64,000 nucleotides of DNA from Luteococcus sp048595755 (GCF_048595755.1 NZ_CP184360.1:2480001-2544000); one strand, 5' to 3'. Counted from the stretch's first letter, positions 50,800 through 60,034 are shown. The notes: generated from the sequence alone by a model not told the origin. Numbers and translations are program-made.

Positions 50800-51143
50800 A
50801 CCTGCGCCTCGGACCCCAGAACCCGATGAACAAGACGATGGTGATGATCCTGGCCTTCGAGGTGATCGTCTTCGGGCTCGGCTTCCCCGGCATGATCATG
50901 ATCACCAAGTCTCCGTTGGGCGTCTCCCTGGCGGCCACCATCGGCGCCTGCCTGCTGGCGATCGTCGCGGCAGGCACCCTCAAGCGTCCGCTCGGCTATC
51001 CGCTGGGGTGGCTCACCCAGCTGGCGGGCATCCTGCTCGGACTGCTGACCCCGTGGATGTATGCGATGGGCGGGATCTTCGCCGCCATCTGGGTGGTCTC
51101 CTTCCTGATGGGACGCCGCCTGGAGACCAACGCCACGGCCTGA
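50793..51143 (+). CDS. DUF4233 membrane protein
   Basis: 116 residues from GTG 50793 or the adjoining GTG 50796; both overlap the folC end. Four hydrophobic helices: MVMILAFEVIVFGLGFPGMI, GVSLAATIGACLLAIVAAGT, WLTQLAGILLGLLTPWMYAM and GGIFAAIWVVSFLMG. Found in actinobacteria between folC and ndk; role unknown. Translationally coupled to folC. Confidence 0.85.
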   Translation: MVNLRLGPQNPMNKTMVMILAFEVIVFGLGFPGMIMITKSPLGVSLAATIGACLLAIVAAGTLKRPLGYPLGWLTQLAGILLGLLTPWMYAMGGIFAAIWVVSFLMGRRLETNATA

Positions 51144-51177
51144 CCGGAGGGCCGGGGCGTGGTGGTGCGGCTGCTTG

Positions 51178-51183
51178 TAGGCT
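51178..51183 (+). promoter_or_regulatory. -10 hexamer TAGGCT for ndk, leaderless start
   Basis: TAGGCT, GACGCC, ATG 51190; no ribosome-binding site. Confidence 0.55.
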
Positions 51184-51189
51184 GACGCC

Positions 51190-51609
51190 ATGACGACTGA
51201 ACGCACCCTGGTCCTGCTCAAGCCCGACGCCGTCGAGCGCGGCCTGATCGGCGAGATCATCCGCCGCTACGAGGCCAAGGGCCTGAGCGTGGCGGCGATG
51301 GAGCTGCGCACCGCCTCCGCCGAGACCGCCCAGCAGCACTACGCCGAACACGTGGGACGCCCCTACTACCCGGGCTTGGAGGAGTTCATCACCTCCGGTC
51401 CGCTGGTGGCCCTGGTGCTCGAGGGTGAGCGCGCCATCGAGGCCGTGCGCAGCATCAACGGCACCACCGACTCCGCCGTCGCCGCACCGGGAACCATCCG
51501 GGGCGACCTCTCGCTGTTCAAGAACCGCAACCTCGTGCACGCCTCGGATGCGCCGGAGAGCGCCGCGCGGGAGATCGGCATCTGGTTCCCCGAGCTGGCT
51601 GCGCAGTGA
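51190..51609 (+). CDS. ndk: Nucleoside diphosphate kinase
   Basis: 139 residues, full length. ERTLVLLKPDAVERGLIGEI at the start, the phosphate-binding GTTDSAVAAPGTIRGDL, and the active-site His117 in NLVHASDAPESAAREIG. It balances nucleoside triphosphates by phosphotransfer through His117. The TGA overlaps the GTG of the CPBP gene. Confidence 0.96.
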   Translation: MTTERTLVLLKPDAVERGLIGEIIRRYEAKGLSVAAMELRTASAETAQQHYAEHVGRPYYPGLEEFITSGPLVALVLEGERAIEAVRSINGTTDSAVAAPGTIRGDLSLFKNRNLVHASDAPESAAREIGIWFPELAAQ

Positions 51610-52721
51610 CCCAGCAGCACGCATCCATCCCGTCGGGAGCGCCCCACCAGGCGCTCCCGATGCCGTCGGTGCCCATGCCACGGGTGCCCCTGCCGATCCA
51701 GGCGCGGGAGTACCACCACTTCTGGCGCACCCCCTTGCTTCGCTGGTGGCGGCCGGTCGTGGCCGTCGTGCTGGGACTGTTCGCCTTCATCGTGGTGACC
51801 ATCGCGGCCACCACGGTCGCCATGGGGCTGGACGTGGCCAGTGGCCGCATCGACACCTCGGTGCTGGAGAGCATGGGCCCCGATGACATCAAGGCCACGC
51901 CGGCGCTCTTCCTGGCCAACAACGTGGCCCTGGCACTGTTGATCCCGATCTCGATGCTGCTCTCACGATGGATCTTCCGGCAGGGGCCGGGCTGGCTCGC
52001 CAGCGTGACCGGACGGATGCGCTGGGGCTGGATGGGCCGCTGCTTCCTCGTCCTCACCCCGCTGTGGGCCATCTGGCTGGGCCTGGAAGCCGTCCTGGTC
52101 TCCCGCTTCGGTGAGGGGATGGACCTGGCGGTGAACGACGACACCTGGCTCCTGCTGGTGGGAATCCTGCTCACGACGCCCTTCCAGGCGGCGGGTGAGG
52201 AGTACGCCTTCCGAGGAGTGCTGAACCGCAGTGCGGCCTCCTTCTTCGGCAACCGCTGGGTGGCAGTGGTGGTGGGTGCGCTGTTCAGCTCGACGCTGTT
52301 CATGTTCGCCCACGGCGCCGGGGACATGTGGCTCAACATCTTCTACTTCTGCTTCGGCCTGATCGCCTGCGCCATGACCGTGCGCACCGGCGGTATCGAG
52401 GCCGCCATCGCCATGCACGTGGTCAACAACGTGCTGAGCGAGCTGACGATGCCCTTCAGCGACATCTCCGGCATCTTCGACCGGCAGGCCGGGACGGCCG
52501 ACGCGACGGTGCTCATCGGCGTGGTGGTGCCCCTGATCGGATGGGCCCTGGTGGAGTGGATGGCTCGCAAGCATCGTCCCCAGGTGAGCTCGGCCCCGGG
52601 ACGTGAGCACCAGCAGATGCTGGACGAGCAGCTGGCGAACTGGCAGCGCCAGGTGCTGGAGTGGGAGGGCCGTCAGGCCGCAGCCTCGCAGCAGTACCCC
52701 CAGCAGCAGTACCCGCAGTAG
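51606..52721 (+). CDS. CPBP-family intramembrane metalloprotease
   Basis: 371 residues from GTG 51606, overlapping the ndk stop. About eight helices. Motif 1 is AAGEEYAFRGVLNR (EExxxR, near residue 197), motif 2 ALFSSTLFMFAHGAGD (FxxxH), and a third His-containing helix AAIAMHVVNNVLSE. These form the zinc site of CAAX/ABI-type intramembrane proteases. N-terminal Pro-rich and C-terminal Gln-rich tails (QQYPQQQYPQ) are cytoplasmic extensions. Substrate unknown; in bacteria often linked to envelope stress or bacteriocin immunity. Confidence 0.88.
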   Translation: MTQQHASIPSGAPHQALPMPSVPMPRVPLPIQAREYHHFWRTPLLRWWRPVVAVVLGLFAFIVVTIAATTVAMGLDVASGRIDTSVLESMGPDDIKATPALFLANNVALALLIPISMLLSRWIFRQGPGWLASVTGRMRWGWMGRCFLVLTPLWAIWLGLEAVLVSRFGEGMDLAVNDDTWLLLVGILLTTPFQAAGEEYAFRGVLNRSAASFFGNRWVAVVVGALFSSTLFMFAHGAGDMWLNIFYFCFGLIACAMTVRTGGIEAAIAMHVVNNVLSELTMPFSDISGIFDRQAGTADATVLIGVVVPLIGWALVEWMARKHRPQVSSAPGREHQQMLDEQLANWQRQVLEWEGRQAAASQQYPQQQYPQ

Positions 52722-52768
52722 TGGGGTGGGCGGTCACCGCTCGTTTCAGCCTTGCGGCGCCGCTCAAC

Positions 52769-52774
52769 TACGCT
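52769..52774 (+). promoter_or_regulatory. -10 hexamer TACGCT, leaderless start
   Basis: TACGCT, nine bases, ATG 52784; no ribosome-binding site. Confidence 0.45.
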
Positions 52775-52783
52775 TGTCGCATC

Positions 52784-54739
52784 ATGAGCAATGACCTCAG
52801 CAGCAGTGCGCCCGCAGCCCCCGAGAGCCTCTTCGGCCGTCTCGAACCGCTCCTGGCCCAGGTGAACAAGCCCATCCAGTACGTCGGTGGGGAGCACAAC
52901 AGCGTCGTCAAGGACTGGGACGAGGCGGACGTTCGCTGGTGCCTGATGTACCCCGACGCCTACGAGGTTGGCCAGCCCAACCAGGGCGTCGCGATCCTCT
53001 ACGAGATCCTCAACGAGCGTGACTGGATCCTGGCCGAGCGCAGCTATGCCATCTGGCCGGATCTGGAGAAGCTGATGCGTGAGCGGCAGATCCCGCAGTT
53101 CACACTGGATGCCCATCGTCCGGTGGCCTCCTTCGACGTGCTGGGGCTCAGCTTCTCGACCGAGTTGACCTACACCAACATGCTGAACTCGCTGGACTTG
53201 GCGGGCATCCCGGTCTACAGCAGCGAGCGTCGTGAACACGATCCGATCGTGCTGGCCGGTGGCCACGCGGCCTTCAACCCGGAGCCGATCGCCGACTTCA
53301 TCGACGCCGCAATCCTGGGCGACGGCGAGGAGGCCTCCCTGCTGGTCAGCGAGCTGATCCGCGACTGGAAGGCCGAAGGCCGTCCCGGTGGCCGCGACGG
53401 GCTGCTGCTGCGGCTGGCCGCCACCGGTGAGGTCTACGTGCCCCGATTCTACGACGTGACCTACCTCGACGACGGCCGCATCCAGCGGGTGGCACCCAAC
53501 CGCCCAGGCGTGCCCTTCCAGGTGCGCAAGCACACGTTGATGGACCTCGACCAGTGGCCCTACCCGGCCAAGCCGCTGGTGCCGCTGGCCGAGACGGTGC
53601 ACGAGCGCTACTCGGTGGAGATCTTCCGGGGCTGCACCCGTGGCTGCCGCTTCTGCCAGGCGGGCATGATCACCCGCCCGGTACGCGAGCGCAACATCGA
53701 GACCATCGGCAAGATGGTGGCCGGCGGGCTGGAGGCGACCGGTCTGGAAGAGGTGGGTCTGCTGAGCCTGAGCTCGGCCGACCACTCCGAGATCGGCGAG
53801 GTCACCAAGCAGCTGGCCGACCGCTACGAGGGCAGCAATGTCTCGCTCAGCCTGCCCAGCACACGGGTGGATGCCTTCAACATCGACCTCGCCAACGAGC
53901 TCTCGCGCAATGGCCGCCGTTCCGGTCTGACCTTCGCCCCGGAGGGGGGCAGCGAGCGGATGCGCCGGGTGATCAACAAGCAGGTCAGCGAGGACGACCT
54001 GATCAATACCGTCGCCACCGCCTTCGGCAATGGGTGGCGCCAGGTGAAGCTGTACTTCATGTGCGGGTTGCCCACCGAGACCGACGAGGATGTGCTGGCG
54101 ATCGCGGGCATGGCTCGACGGGTGATCGAGACCGGCCGCAAGGTGGCCGGCACCCGCGACATCCGCTGCACCATCTCCATCGGCGGTTTCGTGCCCAAGA
54201 GCCACACCCCCTTCCAGTGGGCGGGCCAGGCATCGCCCGAGACCATCGACCACCGACTGCAGCTGCTGCGTGAGGCAGTGCGAGGCGACAAGCAGTTCGG
54301 CAAGGCCATCGGCATGCGTTACCACGACGGCAAGCCCGGCCAGATCGAGGGCCTGCTGAGCCGCGGCGATCGCCGTGTCGGCAAGATCATCGAGGCGGTG
54401 TGGCGCGACGGCGGCCACTTCGACGGCTGGAGCGAGCACTTCTCCTATGACCGGTGGGTGGCCTGCGCCGACGCTGCCCTGGCCGATGAGCCCGTCGACC
54501 TGGCCTGGTACACCACGCGTGAGCGCGACTACGACGAGGTGTTGCCCTGGGACCACCTCGATTCCGGACTGGACCGCGACTGGCTGTGGGAGGACTGGCA
54601 GGACGCCCTCGACGGCGGTGACGTCGAGGACTGCCGTTGGACTCCCTGCTACGACTGCGGTGTGTGCCCACAGATGGACACCGAGATCCAGATCGGCCCC
54701 ACGGGCCGCAGCCTGATCCCGCTGCAGGTGGTGCACTAG
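52784..54739 (+). CDS. Radical SAM protein of TIGR03960 type
   Basis: 651 residues from ATG 52784. The N-terminal cobalamin-like fold (VRWCLMYPDAYEVGQPNQGV, LGLSFSTELTYTNMLNSLDL) precedes the SAM domain. There the cluster motif CTRGCRFCQAG (CxxxCxxC) lies in VEIFRGCTRGC, with GGSERMRRVINKQ and KLYFMCGLPTETDEDV further on. The C-terminus has another Cys set, CRWTPCYDCGVCPQMD. In many bacteria this gene adjoins a DUF2344 gene; here the partner lies 1.3 kb further with a secreted-protein gene between. The reaction is not established; tRNA or protein methylthiolation-like chemistry has been suggested. Confidence 0.9.
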   Translation: MSNDLSSSAPAAPESLFGRLEPLLAQVNKPIQYVGGEHNSVVKDWDEADVRWCLMYPDAYEVGQPNQGVAILYEILNERDWILAERSYAIWPDLEKLMRERQIPQFTLDAHRPVASFDVLGLSFSTELTYTNMLNSLDLAGIPVYSSERREHDPIVLAGGHAAFNPEPIADFIDAAILGDGEEASLLVSELIRDWKAEGRPGGRDGLLLRLAATGEVYVPRFYDVTYLDDGRIQRVAPNRPGVPFQVRKHTLMDLDQWPYPAKPLVPLAETVHERYSVEIFRGCTRGCRFCQAGMITRPVRERNIETIGKMVAGGLEATGLEEVGLLSLSSADHSEIGEVTKQLADRYEGSNVSLSLPSTRVDAFNIDLANELSRNGRRSGLTFAPEGGSERMRRVINKQVSEDDLINTVATAFGNGWRQVKLYFMCGLPTETDEDVLAIAGMARRVIETGRKVAGTRDIRCTISIGGFVPKSHTPFQWAGQASPETIDHRLQLLREAVRGDKQFGKAIGMRYHDGKPGQIEGLLSRGDRRVGKIIEAVWRDGGHFDGWSEHFSYDRWVACADAALADEPVDLAWYTTRERDYDEVLPWDHLDSGLDRDWLWEDWQDALDGGDVEDCRWTPCYDCGVCPQMDTEIQIGPTGRSLIPLQVVH

Positions 54740-54775
54740 CCACGGCTGACCGTGGCCACGCGATGGCATGACGAG

Positions 54776-54813
54776 AGCCCGTCGGGCCCGGTGAGTCCCG
54801 GGCCCGACGGGCT
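54776..54813. terminator. Bidirectional terminator, 16-bp perfect stem
   Basis: AGCCCGTCGGGCCCGG (54776-54791), exact complement 54798-54813. It ends both the radical SAM gene and the converging secreted-protein gene. Confidence 0.85.
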
Positions 54814-54858
54814 GCGTCGTCCTTGCACCACCACACCGCGGTGAACCGTGGCCGGGGA

Positions 54859-55929
54859 TCAGCGGGTCCGGTCGAGCACGACAGCCGAGGTGACCCGCAT
54901 GCCCCGATTGGCAGTGCCACCCGCCAGCAGGATGCTGCGGCCGGTACCCAGGTCGTAGCTGTGCAGCGCCAACAGGTCGCCGCCACAGTGGGTCGCGGTG
55001 AGATAGGTGATTGACCTGCCGGTGATGGCGATCGCCCCGGACTTGTCACCACCCACCGGCAGCCAGCTGAGCCTGCTGCCCCGGACACGGGCCAGCGACG
55101 GTGAGCCGCAACCGTTGATCTTGGCGACCACGGTGCCCTTGGGAGTGCGCCAGTGGTCCTGGTAGCCCAAGGAGTACTGCACGGGCTTGGTCGGCAGCGC
55201 GGTGGTGAGCGCCACCGGGGCCGTGCCGCGGACGTCGAAGCGGAAGACCTGGCCGGTCCCCGGGCTCGTCCGAAGGAAGCAGACGCCCGTCAGCTGGGTC
55301 CTGCTGGTCCAGTGACCGGGCATGCAGTTTCGGTACCCCTTCGGTGTTGGCAGCGTGCGCACCAGCGCGCCCTTGTTCCCGTTCACCTGAAGTCGTGACG
55401 TGGAGCTCTGGCTCACGACGAACAGGCCGTCGGGTGACTGGGTGGCGAAGGAGGAGCCCTTGGTGCCCGCGTAGCGTGCCTGCAGGCTGCCGCCGAGCGT
55501 GGTGCGCAGCAGGCCTCGGCCGTAGGTGTTGACCAGTAGGGCGGTGCCGGACGGGTTGCTGAAGCGAACCTCGGCAGGATCGGTGGCCGCTCCGGCCACG
55601 GCGGTGACCCTGCGCGTGCGCAGGTCGAAGATGCGGTACACGGCCTTGCCGCTGGCGTGATCCACATAGAGGACCCGACGTCCGTCCCTGCTGAGGTCGA
55701 CGATGGAGGCCAGGGCGCCGACCCGGGCCACGCGATATTGCTTGCCGGTGGGGGAGAGCAGCACCATCTGTTGGGCGGCACCCCGTCGTGCGGACGGCTG
55801 GAGGGTGGTGACGGCCCATCCGTCGGTGGGGGTCGGGGTGGCGGCGACGGCGGGTTGGGTGGACAGGGCCGTGCTGGTCAGCAGGGCGGTGCCCAGGGCG
55901 AGGGTGGCTGCGTTCCGAGTGATGTGCAT
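54859..55929 (-). CDS. Secreted TolB/WD40-like beta-propeller protein
   Basis: 356 residues from ATG 55929 with GGAGG 6 bases upstream. A Sec signal peptide (cleavage near 29, ...QPAVAA). Repeated WxxxP/Y-DxxSG... blades, for example VDLSRDGRRVLYVDHASGKA, FATQSPDGLFVVSQSSTSRL and KSGAIAITGRSITYLTATHC, suggest a six- or seven-bladed propeller. Four Cys in the second half could form disulfides. The role is unknown. It stands, in opposite orientation, between two genes that are usually adjacent, so it is probably a later insertion. Confidence 0.75.
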   Translation of the reverse strand: MHITRNAATLALGTALLTSTALSTQPAVAATPTPTDGWAVTTLQPSARRGAAQQMVLLSPTGKQYRVARVGALASIVDLSRDGRRVLYVDHASGKAVYRIFDLRTRRVTAVAGAATDPAEVRFSNPSGTALLVNTYGRGLLRTTLGGSLQARYAGTKGSSFATQSPDGLFVVSQSSTSRLQVNGNKGALVRTLPTPKGYRNCMPGHWTSRTQLTGVCFLRTSPGTGQVFRFDVRGTAPVALTTALPTKPVQYSLGYQDHWRTPKGTVVAKINGCGSPSLARVRGSRLSWLPVGGDKSGAIAITGRSITYLTATHCGGDLLALHSYDLGTGRSILLAGGTANRGMRVTSAVVLDRTR

Positions 55930-56054
55930 GGTGGCCTCCGAGTGCGTGGGTGGTGCTGTGTGCACCGCCCTCACCCTCATGTACGAAGTGGGGTCGGGGC
56001 GGGTTGCGCCGTCGCCATGAGAGTTGCGTGAGAAGTAGCTGTGAGCTGTGCCGC

Positions 56055-56060
56055 TAGGCT
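56055..56060 (+). promoter_or_regulatory. -10 hexamer TAGGCT for the DUF2344 gene
   Basis: TAGGCT, TCCGCCC, ATG 56068; no ribosome-binding site. Confidence 0.5.
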
Positions 56061-56067
56061 TCCGCCC

Positions 56068-56793
56068 ATGGCACGACAGCAACCCGAACAGCAGGCTCCT
56101 CCGGCGCAGTGGCTCCGCGTCCAGTACGCGAAGCGTGGCCCGGCCCGGTTCACCAGTACGCGCGACTTCGGGCGCGCCTTCGAACGTGCCCTGCGCCGCG
56201 CTCACATCCCGATGGCCTATTCGTCGGGCTTCAATCCGCATCCGCGCCTGTCCTATGCCAATGCCTCGCCCACCGGGGCTGCCACGGAGGGGGAGTACCT
56301 GGAGATCGGGCTGAACCAGGTGTGCGACCCCACGGAGATCCGTGACCGGCTGCGAGCCGTGATGCCGCCCGGTCTCGAGATCGTCGACGTGGTGGTCTCC
56401 GACCGCCGTTCGCTGTCGGAGGTGCTCACCGCCTCGCAGTGGTTGGTCGAACTGGATCCGGTGGGGGAGGGTGACATTGCCCAGGATGCCCTCGAGTCCG
56501 CAGTCGCCGACCTGCTGGGACGTGAGACCTTCGAGGTGAGCCGGATGACCAAGACGGGTCTGCGCACCTTCGACGTGCGTCAAGCGGTCGCCGAGCTGGA
56601 GGTTTGTGGGTCTGCGACGCTGCGACTGTTGAGCCACCACACCACCCCCTTGGTGCGGCCAGACGACTTGGTGCGGGCACTGCGACAGATCGAACCTGCG
56701 CTGGAGACCGAGCGTCCTGCCATGCTCACCCGACTGGCCCAGGGCACCTTGGTGGACGGCGAACTGCGCTCGGTGATGACCAGCCAAGGCTGA
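56068..56793 (+). CDS. DUF2344 (TIGR03936) protein
   Basis: 241 residues from ATG 56068. WLRVQYAKRGPARFTSTRDF, then ALRRAHIPMAYSSGFNPHPR (the SSGFNPHPR signature) and SYANASPTGAATEGEYLEIG. It belongs with the TIGR03960 radical SAM protein 1.3 kb upstream and precedes RNase E, the usual actinobacterial order. Function unknown; proposed to act with the radical SAM enzyme. Confidence 0.9.
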   Translation: MARQQPEQQAPPAQWLRVQYAKRGPARFTSTRDFGRAFERALRRAHIPMAYSSGFNPHPRLSYANASPTGAATEGEYLEIGLNQVCDPTEIRDRLRAVMPPGLEIVDVVVSDRRSLSEVLTASQWLVELDPVGEGDIAQDALESAVADLLGRETFEVSRMTKTGLRTFDVRQAVAELEVCGSATLRLLSHHTTPLVRPDDLVRALRQIEPALETERPAMLTRLAQGTLVDGELRSVMTSQG

Positions 56794-56794
56794 G

Positions 56795-56824
56795 CTCCAC
56801 GGCCCGGGAAGCCCGGGCCGGAGC
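56795..56824. terminator. Hairpin after the DUF2344 gene
   Basis: CGGCCCGGG (56800-56808), loop AAG, exact complement, extended by GCTCC/GGAGC with one mismatch. It separates DUF2344 from the RNase E leader. Confidence 0.7.
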
Positions 56825-57064
56825 AAACTTTCCCCGGGACGCTCCGGCGCAAAAGGGCGATGTCGCGGCCGGGTGTGTCATACTTGCGGGCAGGTAAGCA
56901 GTCGATGTGATGACTGCTCACTCGGACTGGTGAGCACTGCCGACCGCGACGATGGACTCGACCGCGGGGCTGGGCCGGCTGGTCCGACATCCGCCAGCTT
57001 TTCGGTCGCGGCCCCGTTCGGTCGCGGCTGACGAACCGCACCCTTGTGGTGCCTAGGAGCGCAC
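56825..57064 (+). promoter_or_regulatory. Long rne 5' leader
   Basis: 240 bases without a gene before the RNase E start. It contains a possible TACTTG hexamer (56880), the hairpin GCAGT...ACTGC (about 56,898-56,942) and C/G-rich stems near 57,000. In several bacteria RNase E trims its own leader to limit its level. Here only the long leader is seen; autoregulation is inferred. Confidence 0.35.
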
Positions 57065-59995
57065 ATGCTCGATGAGAATTCAGTGGAACAGGACAATTCC
57101 AGCGAATCGTCCGAGACCTCCCAAGCCCAGCCGCCGCGTCGTCGGCGGGCTGCCGGACGGCCCGCCGGGCCCCCGAAGGCCGTTGAGAGCACCGAGGCCG
57201 CGGTCCCGGTGACCAAGGCCGCCGGCACCGCCAGCGTCGTGGACAGCTCCGCGCAGGTCGGCGACGAGAATGCGGAGCCCACGCAGAAGCCCAAGCGTCG
57301 CCGTGCCACCCGCAAGGCCGCCGCACCTGCGCCCGTCGAGGCGCCGCAGGTCACGGTGCAGACGCTGCCCGCCTTCGAGGCGGCGGCGCTGGTAGAGACC
57401 GAGCAGCCGAGTGAGGCCACGGAGCCGGAACAGGCCGAGGCGAGCCAGGCCGAGCCTGACGAGACGCCTGAGGCTGAGGAGTCCGAGGCTGAGGAGCTCG
57501 AGGCCGAGGCCGAGGCCGAGGAGGCCGCGGCTGGGGAAACCGAGGACGAGCCCGCCGAGGAGGAGCCGCAGCAGAGTGCGCCGCGGACGCGTCGCAGCCG
57601 CAGCCGTCGCACCTCGCGCCGCGACACGACCCAGACCGAGACTCCGGACGAGGATGCCGACGGCCAGCCGACCCAGGACGAGACGGGCCAGAACGAGGCA
57701 GCCCAGCAGTCGGAGGGCGAGCAGTCGGAAGACCAGGAGCAGGCCCCGGCACCCACGCGTCGTCGTCGTACGCGCAAGTCGGCCGCAGCCGCCGAGAAGA
57801 ACGACGAGCAGCCCGCCGACGTCGACGCGGCATTGGCAGCGGTGAGCGCCGCCGCGGCGGAGCGTCCGCGCCGTGCCCGCAAGGTCGCCAAGGCCGTGGC
57901 CAACCCCTTCGTGACCCCCACTCTTCCCGTCGACGAGAACGGTGAGGTGGACACCCAGGCTGTGTTGAATTCGCTGGCGGCCTCCATCGCCGGCAAGGAG
58001 GGCGATTCCGCCCCCGAACGCGAACAGCTGGCCCAGGACCCCGAAGAGGTCGAGAAGGACCAGATCGCAGCCGACGACGAGTCGGCCTCCACCGTCGCGA
58101 CCACTGCCTCGCCGAGCGAGCAGGACGCCTCCGACGATGACGACAAGTCCACTGACGATTCGGACGAGAATGGCGAATCGGGCGAGAACGACGAGGACCA
58201 GTCGCAGGACGAGCAGGAGGGCGGATCGCGTCGCCGTCGCCGTCGCCGCGGTGGACGTCGCCGTCGCCGTTCGTCTGACTCCGATCAGTCCGACCAGGAC
58301 AACAACGACGATTCGAACGAGGACGAGGGGTCGTCGGGATCCGATGACGACCAGTCCGACGACTCCGATGGTGATTCCGAGGAGCAGTCCAGCAGTGGCA
58401 CCCGTCGTCGCCGCCGTCGTCGCCGTCGCCGCGGTGAGGACACCGGGGGAGCCGACGACGATCCGAGCGATGTCGTGGTGCGCGTGCGCGAACCGCGTCG
58501 AATCCGTACCGCGGCCCAGGCCGCTGACGAGGTCACCGGAATCGACGGTTCGACCCGCATGGAGGCCAAGAAGCAGCGTCGCCGCGAGGGGCGGGCGGCT
58601 GGTCGCCGTCGCACCCCGATCCTGTCCGAGGCGGAATTCCTGGCACGCCGGGAGTCCGTCACCCGCCGAATGGTGATTCGCCAGGGCGAGGACTACACCC
58701 AGCTGGCGGTGCTCGAGGACGACATCTTGGTGGAGCACTACGTCGATCGTGCTTCGGCCGCCAGCCTCATTGGCAACATCTACCTGGGCCGCGTGCAGAA
58801 CGTGCTGCCCAGCATGGAGGCCGCCTTCATCGACATCGGCCGTGGCCGCAATGCGGTCCTCTACGCCGGTGAGATCGACTGGTCGCAGTACGGGGCCGCC
58901 GGTGAGCAGAAGAAGGTCGAGCAGGTCCTCAAGAGTGGCCAGACGGTCCTGGTGCAGGTCTCCAAGGATCCGGTGGGTGCCAAGGGTGCCCGCCTGACCG
59001 GTCACATCTCGCTGCCGGGGCGCTACGTGGTCTACTCGCCGGGCGGTCACCTGTCCGGCATCAGCCGCAAGCTGGCCGATTCCGAGAGGCACCGCCTCAA
59101 GGAGATCCTCGGCGACCTGATCGACGACGACTCCTCTGTCATCGTGCGCACCGCCGCCGAAGGGGCCAGCGAGGAGGAGCTGGTCCGCGACGTGAACCGG
59201 CTCAAGGCCCAGTGGGAGATCATCGAGAAGAAGTCCAAGCAGGGCAGTGCGCCGCAGCAGTTGTACGCGGAGCCCGACCTGACGGTCCGCATCGTGCGAG
59301 ACCTGTTCACCGAGGACTTCGCCGAGCTCGTGGTGGCCGGCAATGGTGGCCAGGAGGACGCCTACGAGGCCATCAACGGTTACGTCACCCACGTCGCCCC
59401 GCACCTGGCCGAACGCCTCACCAAGTGGGACACGGCCGAGCAGGGGGACCCCTTCGCCAAGTACAAGATCGACGAGCAGATCGCCAAGGCGCTGGAACGC
59501 AAGGTCTTCCTGCCCAGCGGTGGATCGCTGGTCATCGACCGTACCGAGGCGATGACGGTCATCGACGTCAACACGGGCAAGTTCACCGGCACCGGTGGCA
59601 ACCTGGAGGCGACGGTCACCAGCAACAACCTGGAGGCGGCCGAGGAGGTCGTGCGCCAGCTGCGGCTGCGTGACATCGGCGGCATCATCGTCATCGACTT
59701 CATCGACATGGTGCTGCCCAGCAACCGTGAGTTGCTGCTGCGACGCCTGGTCGAGTGCCTGGGACGAGACCGCACCCGCCACCAGGTGGCGGAGGTGACC
59801 AGCCTGGGCCTGGTCCAGATGACCCGCAAGAAGATTGGCACCGGGCTCGCGGAAGCCTTCACCGAGGAGTGCAGCGGCTGTGGCGGACGGGGTTACATCC
59901 GCCACGACCACCCGGTGGAGAGCCAGGCGCCGGCCGACGGTGGCGACCGTCACCACGGTGGCGGACGTCGCGGACGCCGGGGCAACAACCACTGA
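57065..59995 (+). CDS. rne: Ribonuclease E/G with long charged N-terminal extension
   Basis: 976 residues from ATG 57065. The first about 540 residues are low-complexity: Glu-rich acid blocks alternating with Arg-rich stretches (RTRRSRSRRTSRRD, RRRRRRGGRRRRRSS). They are probably unfolded and RNA- or partner-binding. The catalytic core follows: S1 domain with NIYLGRVQNVLPSMEAAFID near 570, the DNase I-like region VIDVNTGKFTGTG near 831 with the metal Asp, and zinc link CSGCGGRGYI near 935. It starts mRNA decay and rRNA processing. The N-terminal placement of the arm is typical of actinobacteria. Confidence 0.95.
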   Translation: MLDENSVEQDNSSESSETSQAQPPRRRRAAGRPAGPPKAVESTEAAVPVTKAAGTASVVDSSAQVGDENAEPTQKPKRRRATRKAAAPAPVEAPQVTVQTLPAFEAAALVETEQPSEATEPEQAEASQAEPDETPEAEESEAEELEAEAEAEEAAAGETEDEPAEEEPQQSAPRTRRSRSRRTSRRDTTQTETPDEDADGQPTQDETGQNEAAQQSEGEQSEDQEQAPAPTRRRRTRKSAAAAEKNDEQPADVDAALAAVSAAAAERPRRARKVAKAVANPFVTPTLPVDENGEVDTQAVLNSLAASIAGKEGDSAPEREQLAQDPEEVEKDQIAADDESASTVATTASPSEQDASDDDDKSTDDSDENGESGENDEDQSQDEQEGGSRRRRRRRGGRRRRRSSDSDQSDQDNNDDSNEDEGSSGSDDDQSDDSDGDSEEQSSSGTRRRRRRRRRRGEDTGGADDDPSDVVVRVREPRRIRTAAQAADEVTGIDGSTRMEAKKQRRREGRAAGRRRTPILSEAEFLARRESVTRRMVIRQGEDYTQLAVLEDDILVEHYVDRASAASLIGNIYLGRVQNVLPSMEAAFIDIGRGRNAVLYAGEIDWSQYGAAGEQKKVEQVLKSGQTVLVQVSKDPVGAKGARLTGHISLPGRYVVYSPGGHLSGISRKLADSERHRLKEILGDLIDDDSSVIVRTAAEGASEEELVRDVNRLKAQWEIIEKKSKQGSAPQQLYAEPDLTVRIVRDLFTEDFAELVVAGNGGQEDAYEAINGYVTHVAPHLAERLTKWDTAEQGDPFAKYKIDEQIAKALERKVFLPSGGSLVIDRTEAMTVIDVNTGKFTGTGGNLEATVTSNNLEAAEEVVRQLRLRDIGGIIVIDFIDMVLPSNRELLLRRLVECLGRDRTRHQVAEVTSLGLVQMTRKKIGTGLAEAFTEECSGCGGRGYIRHDHPVESQAPADGGDRHHGGGRRGRRGNNH

Positions 59996-60002
59996 TCTTC
60001 CC

Positions 60003-60024
60003 CTCGACAGGCTCGGGGACCGGT
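60003..60024. repeat. TTCGACAGGCTC-type repeat, left copy
   Basis: CCTCGACAGGCTCGGGGACC, inverted relative to CGAGCCTGTCGAGGG at about 60,321. The same core is found in the valS repeats. Probably a genome-wide REP-like element. Confidence 0.6.
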
Positions 60025-60034
60025 TGGGGCACGT

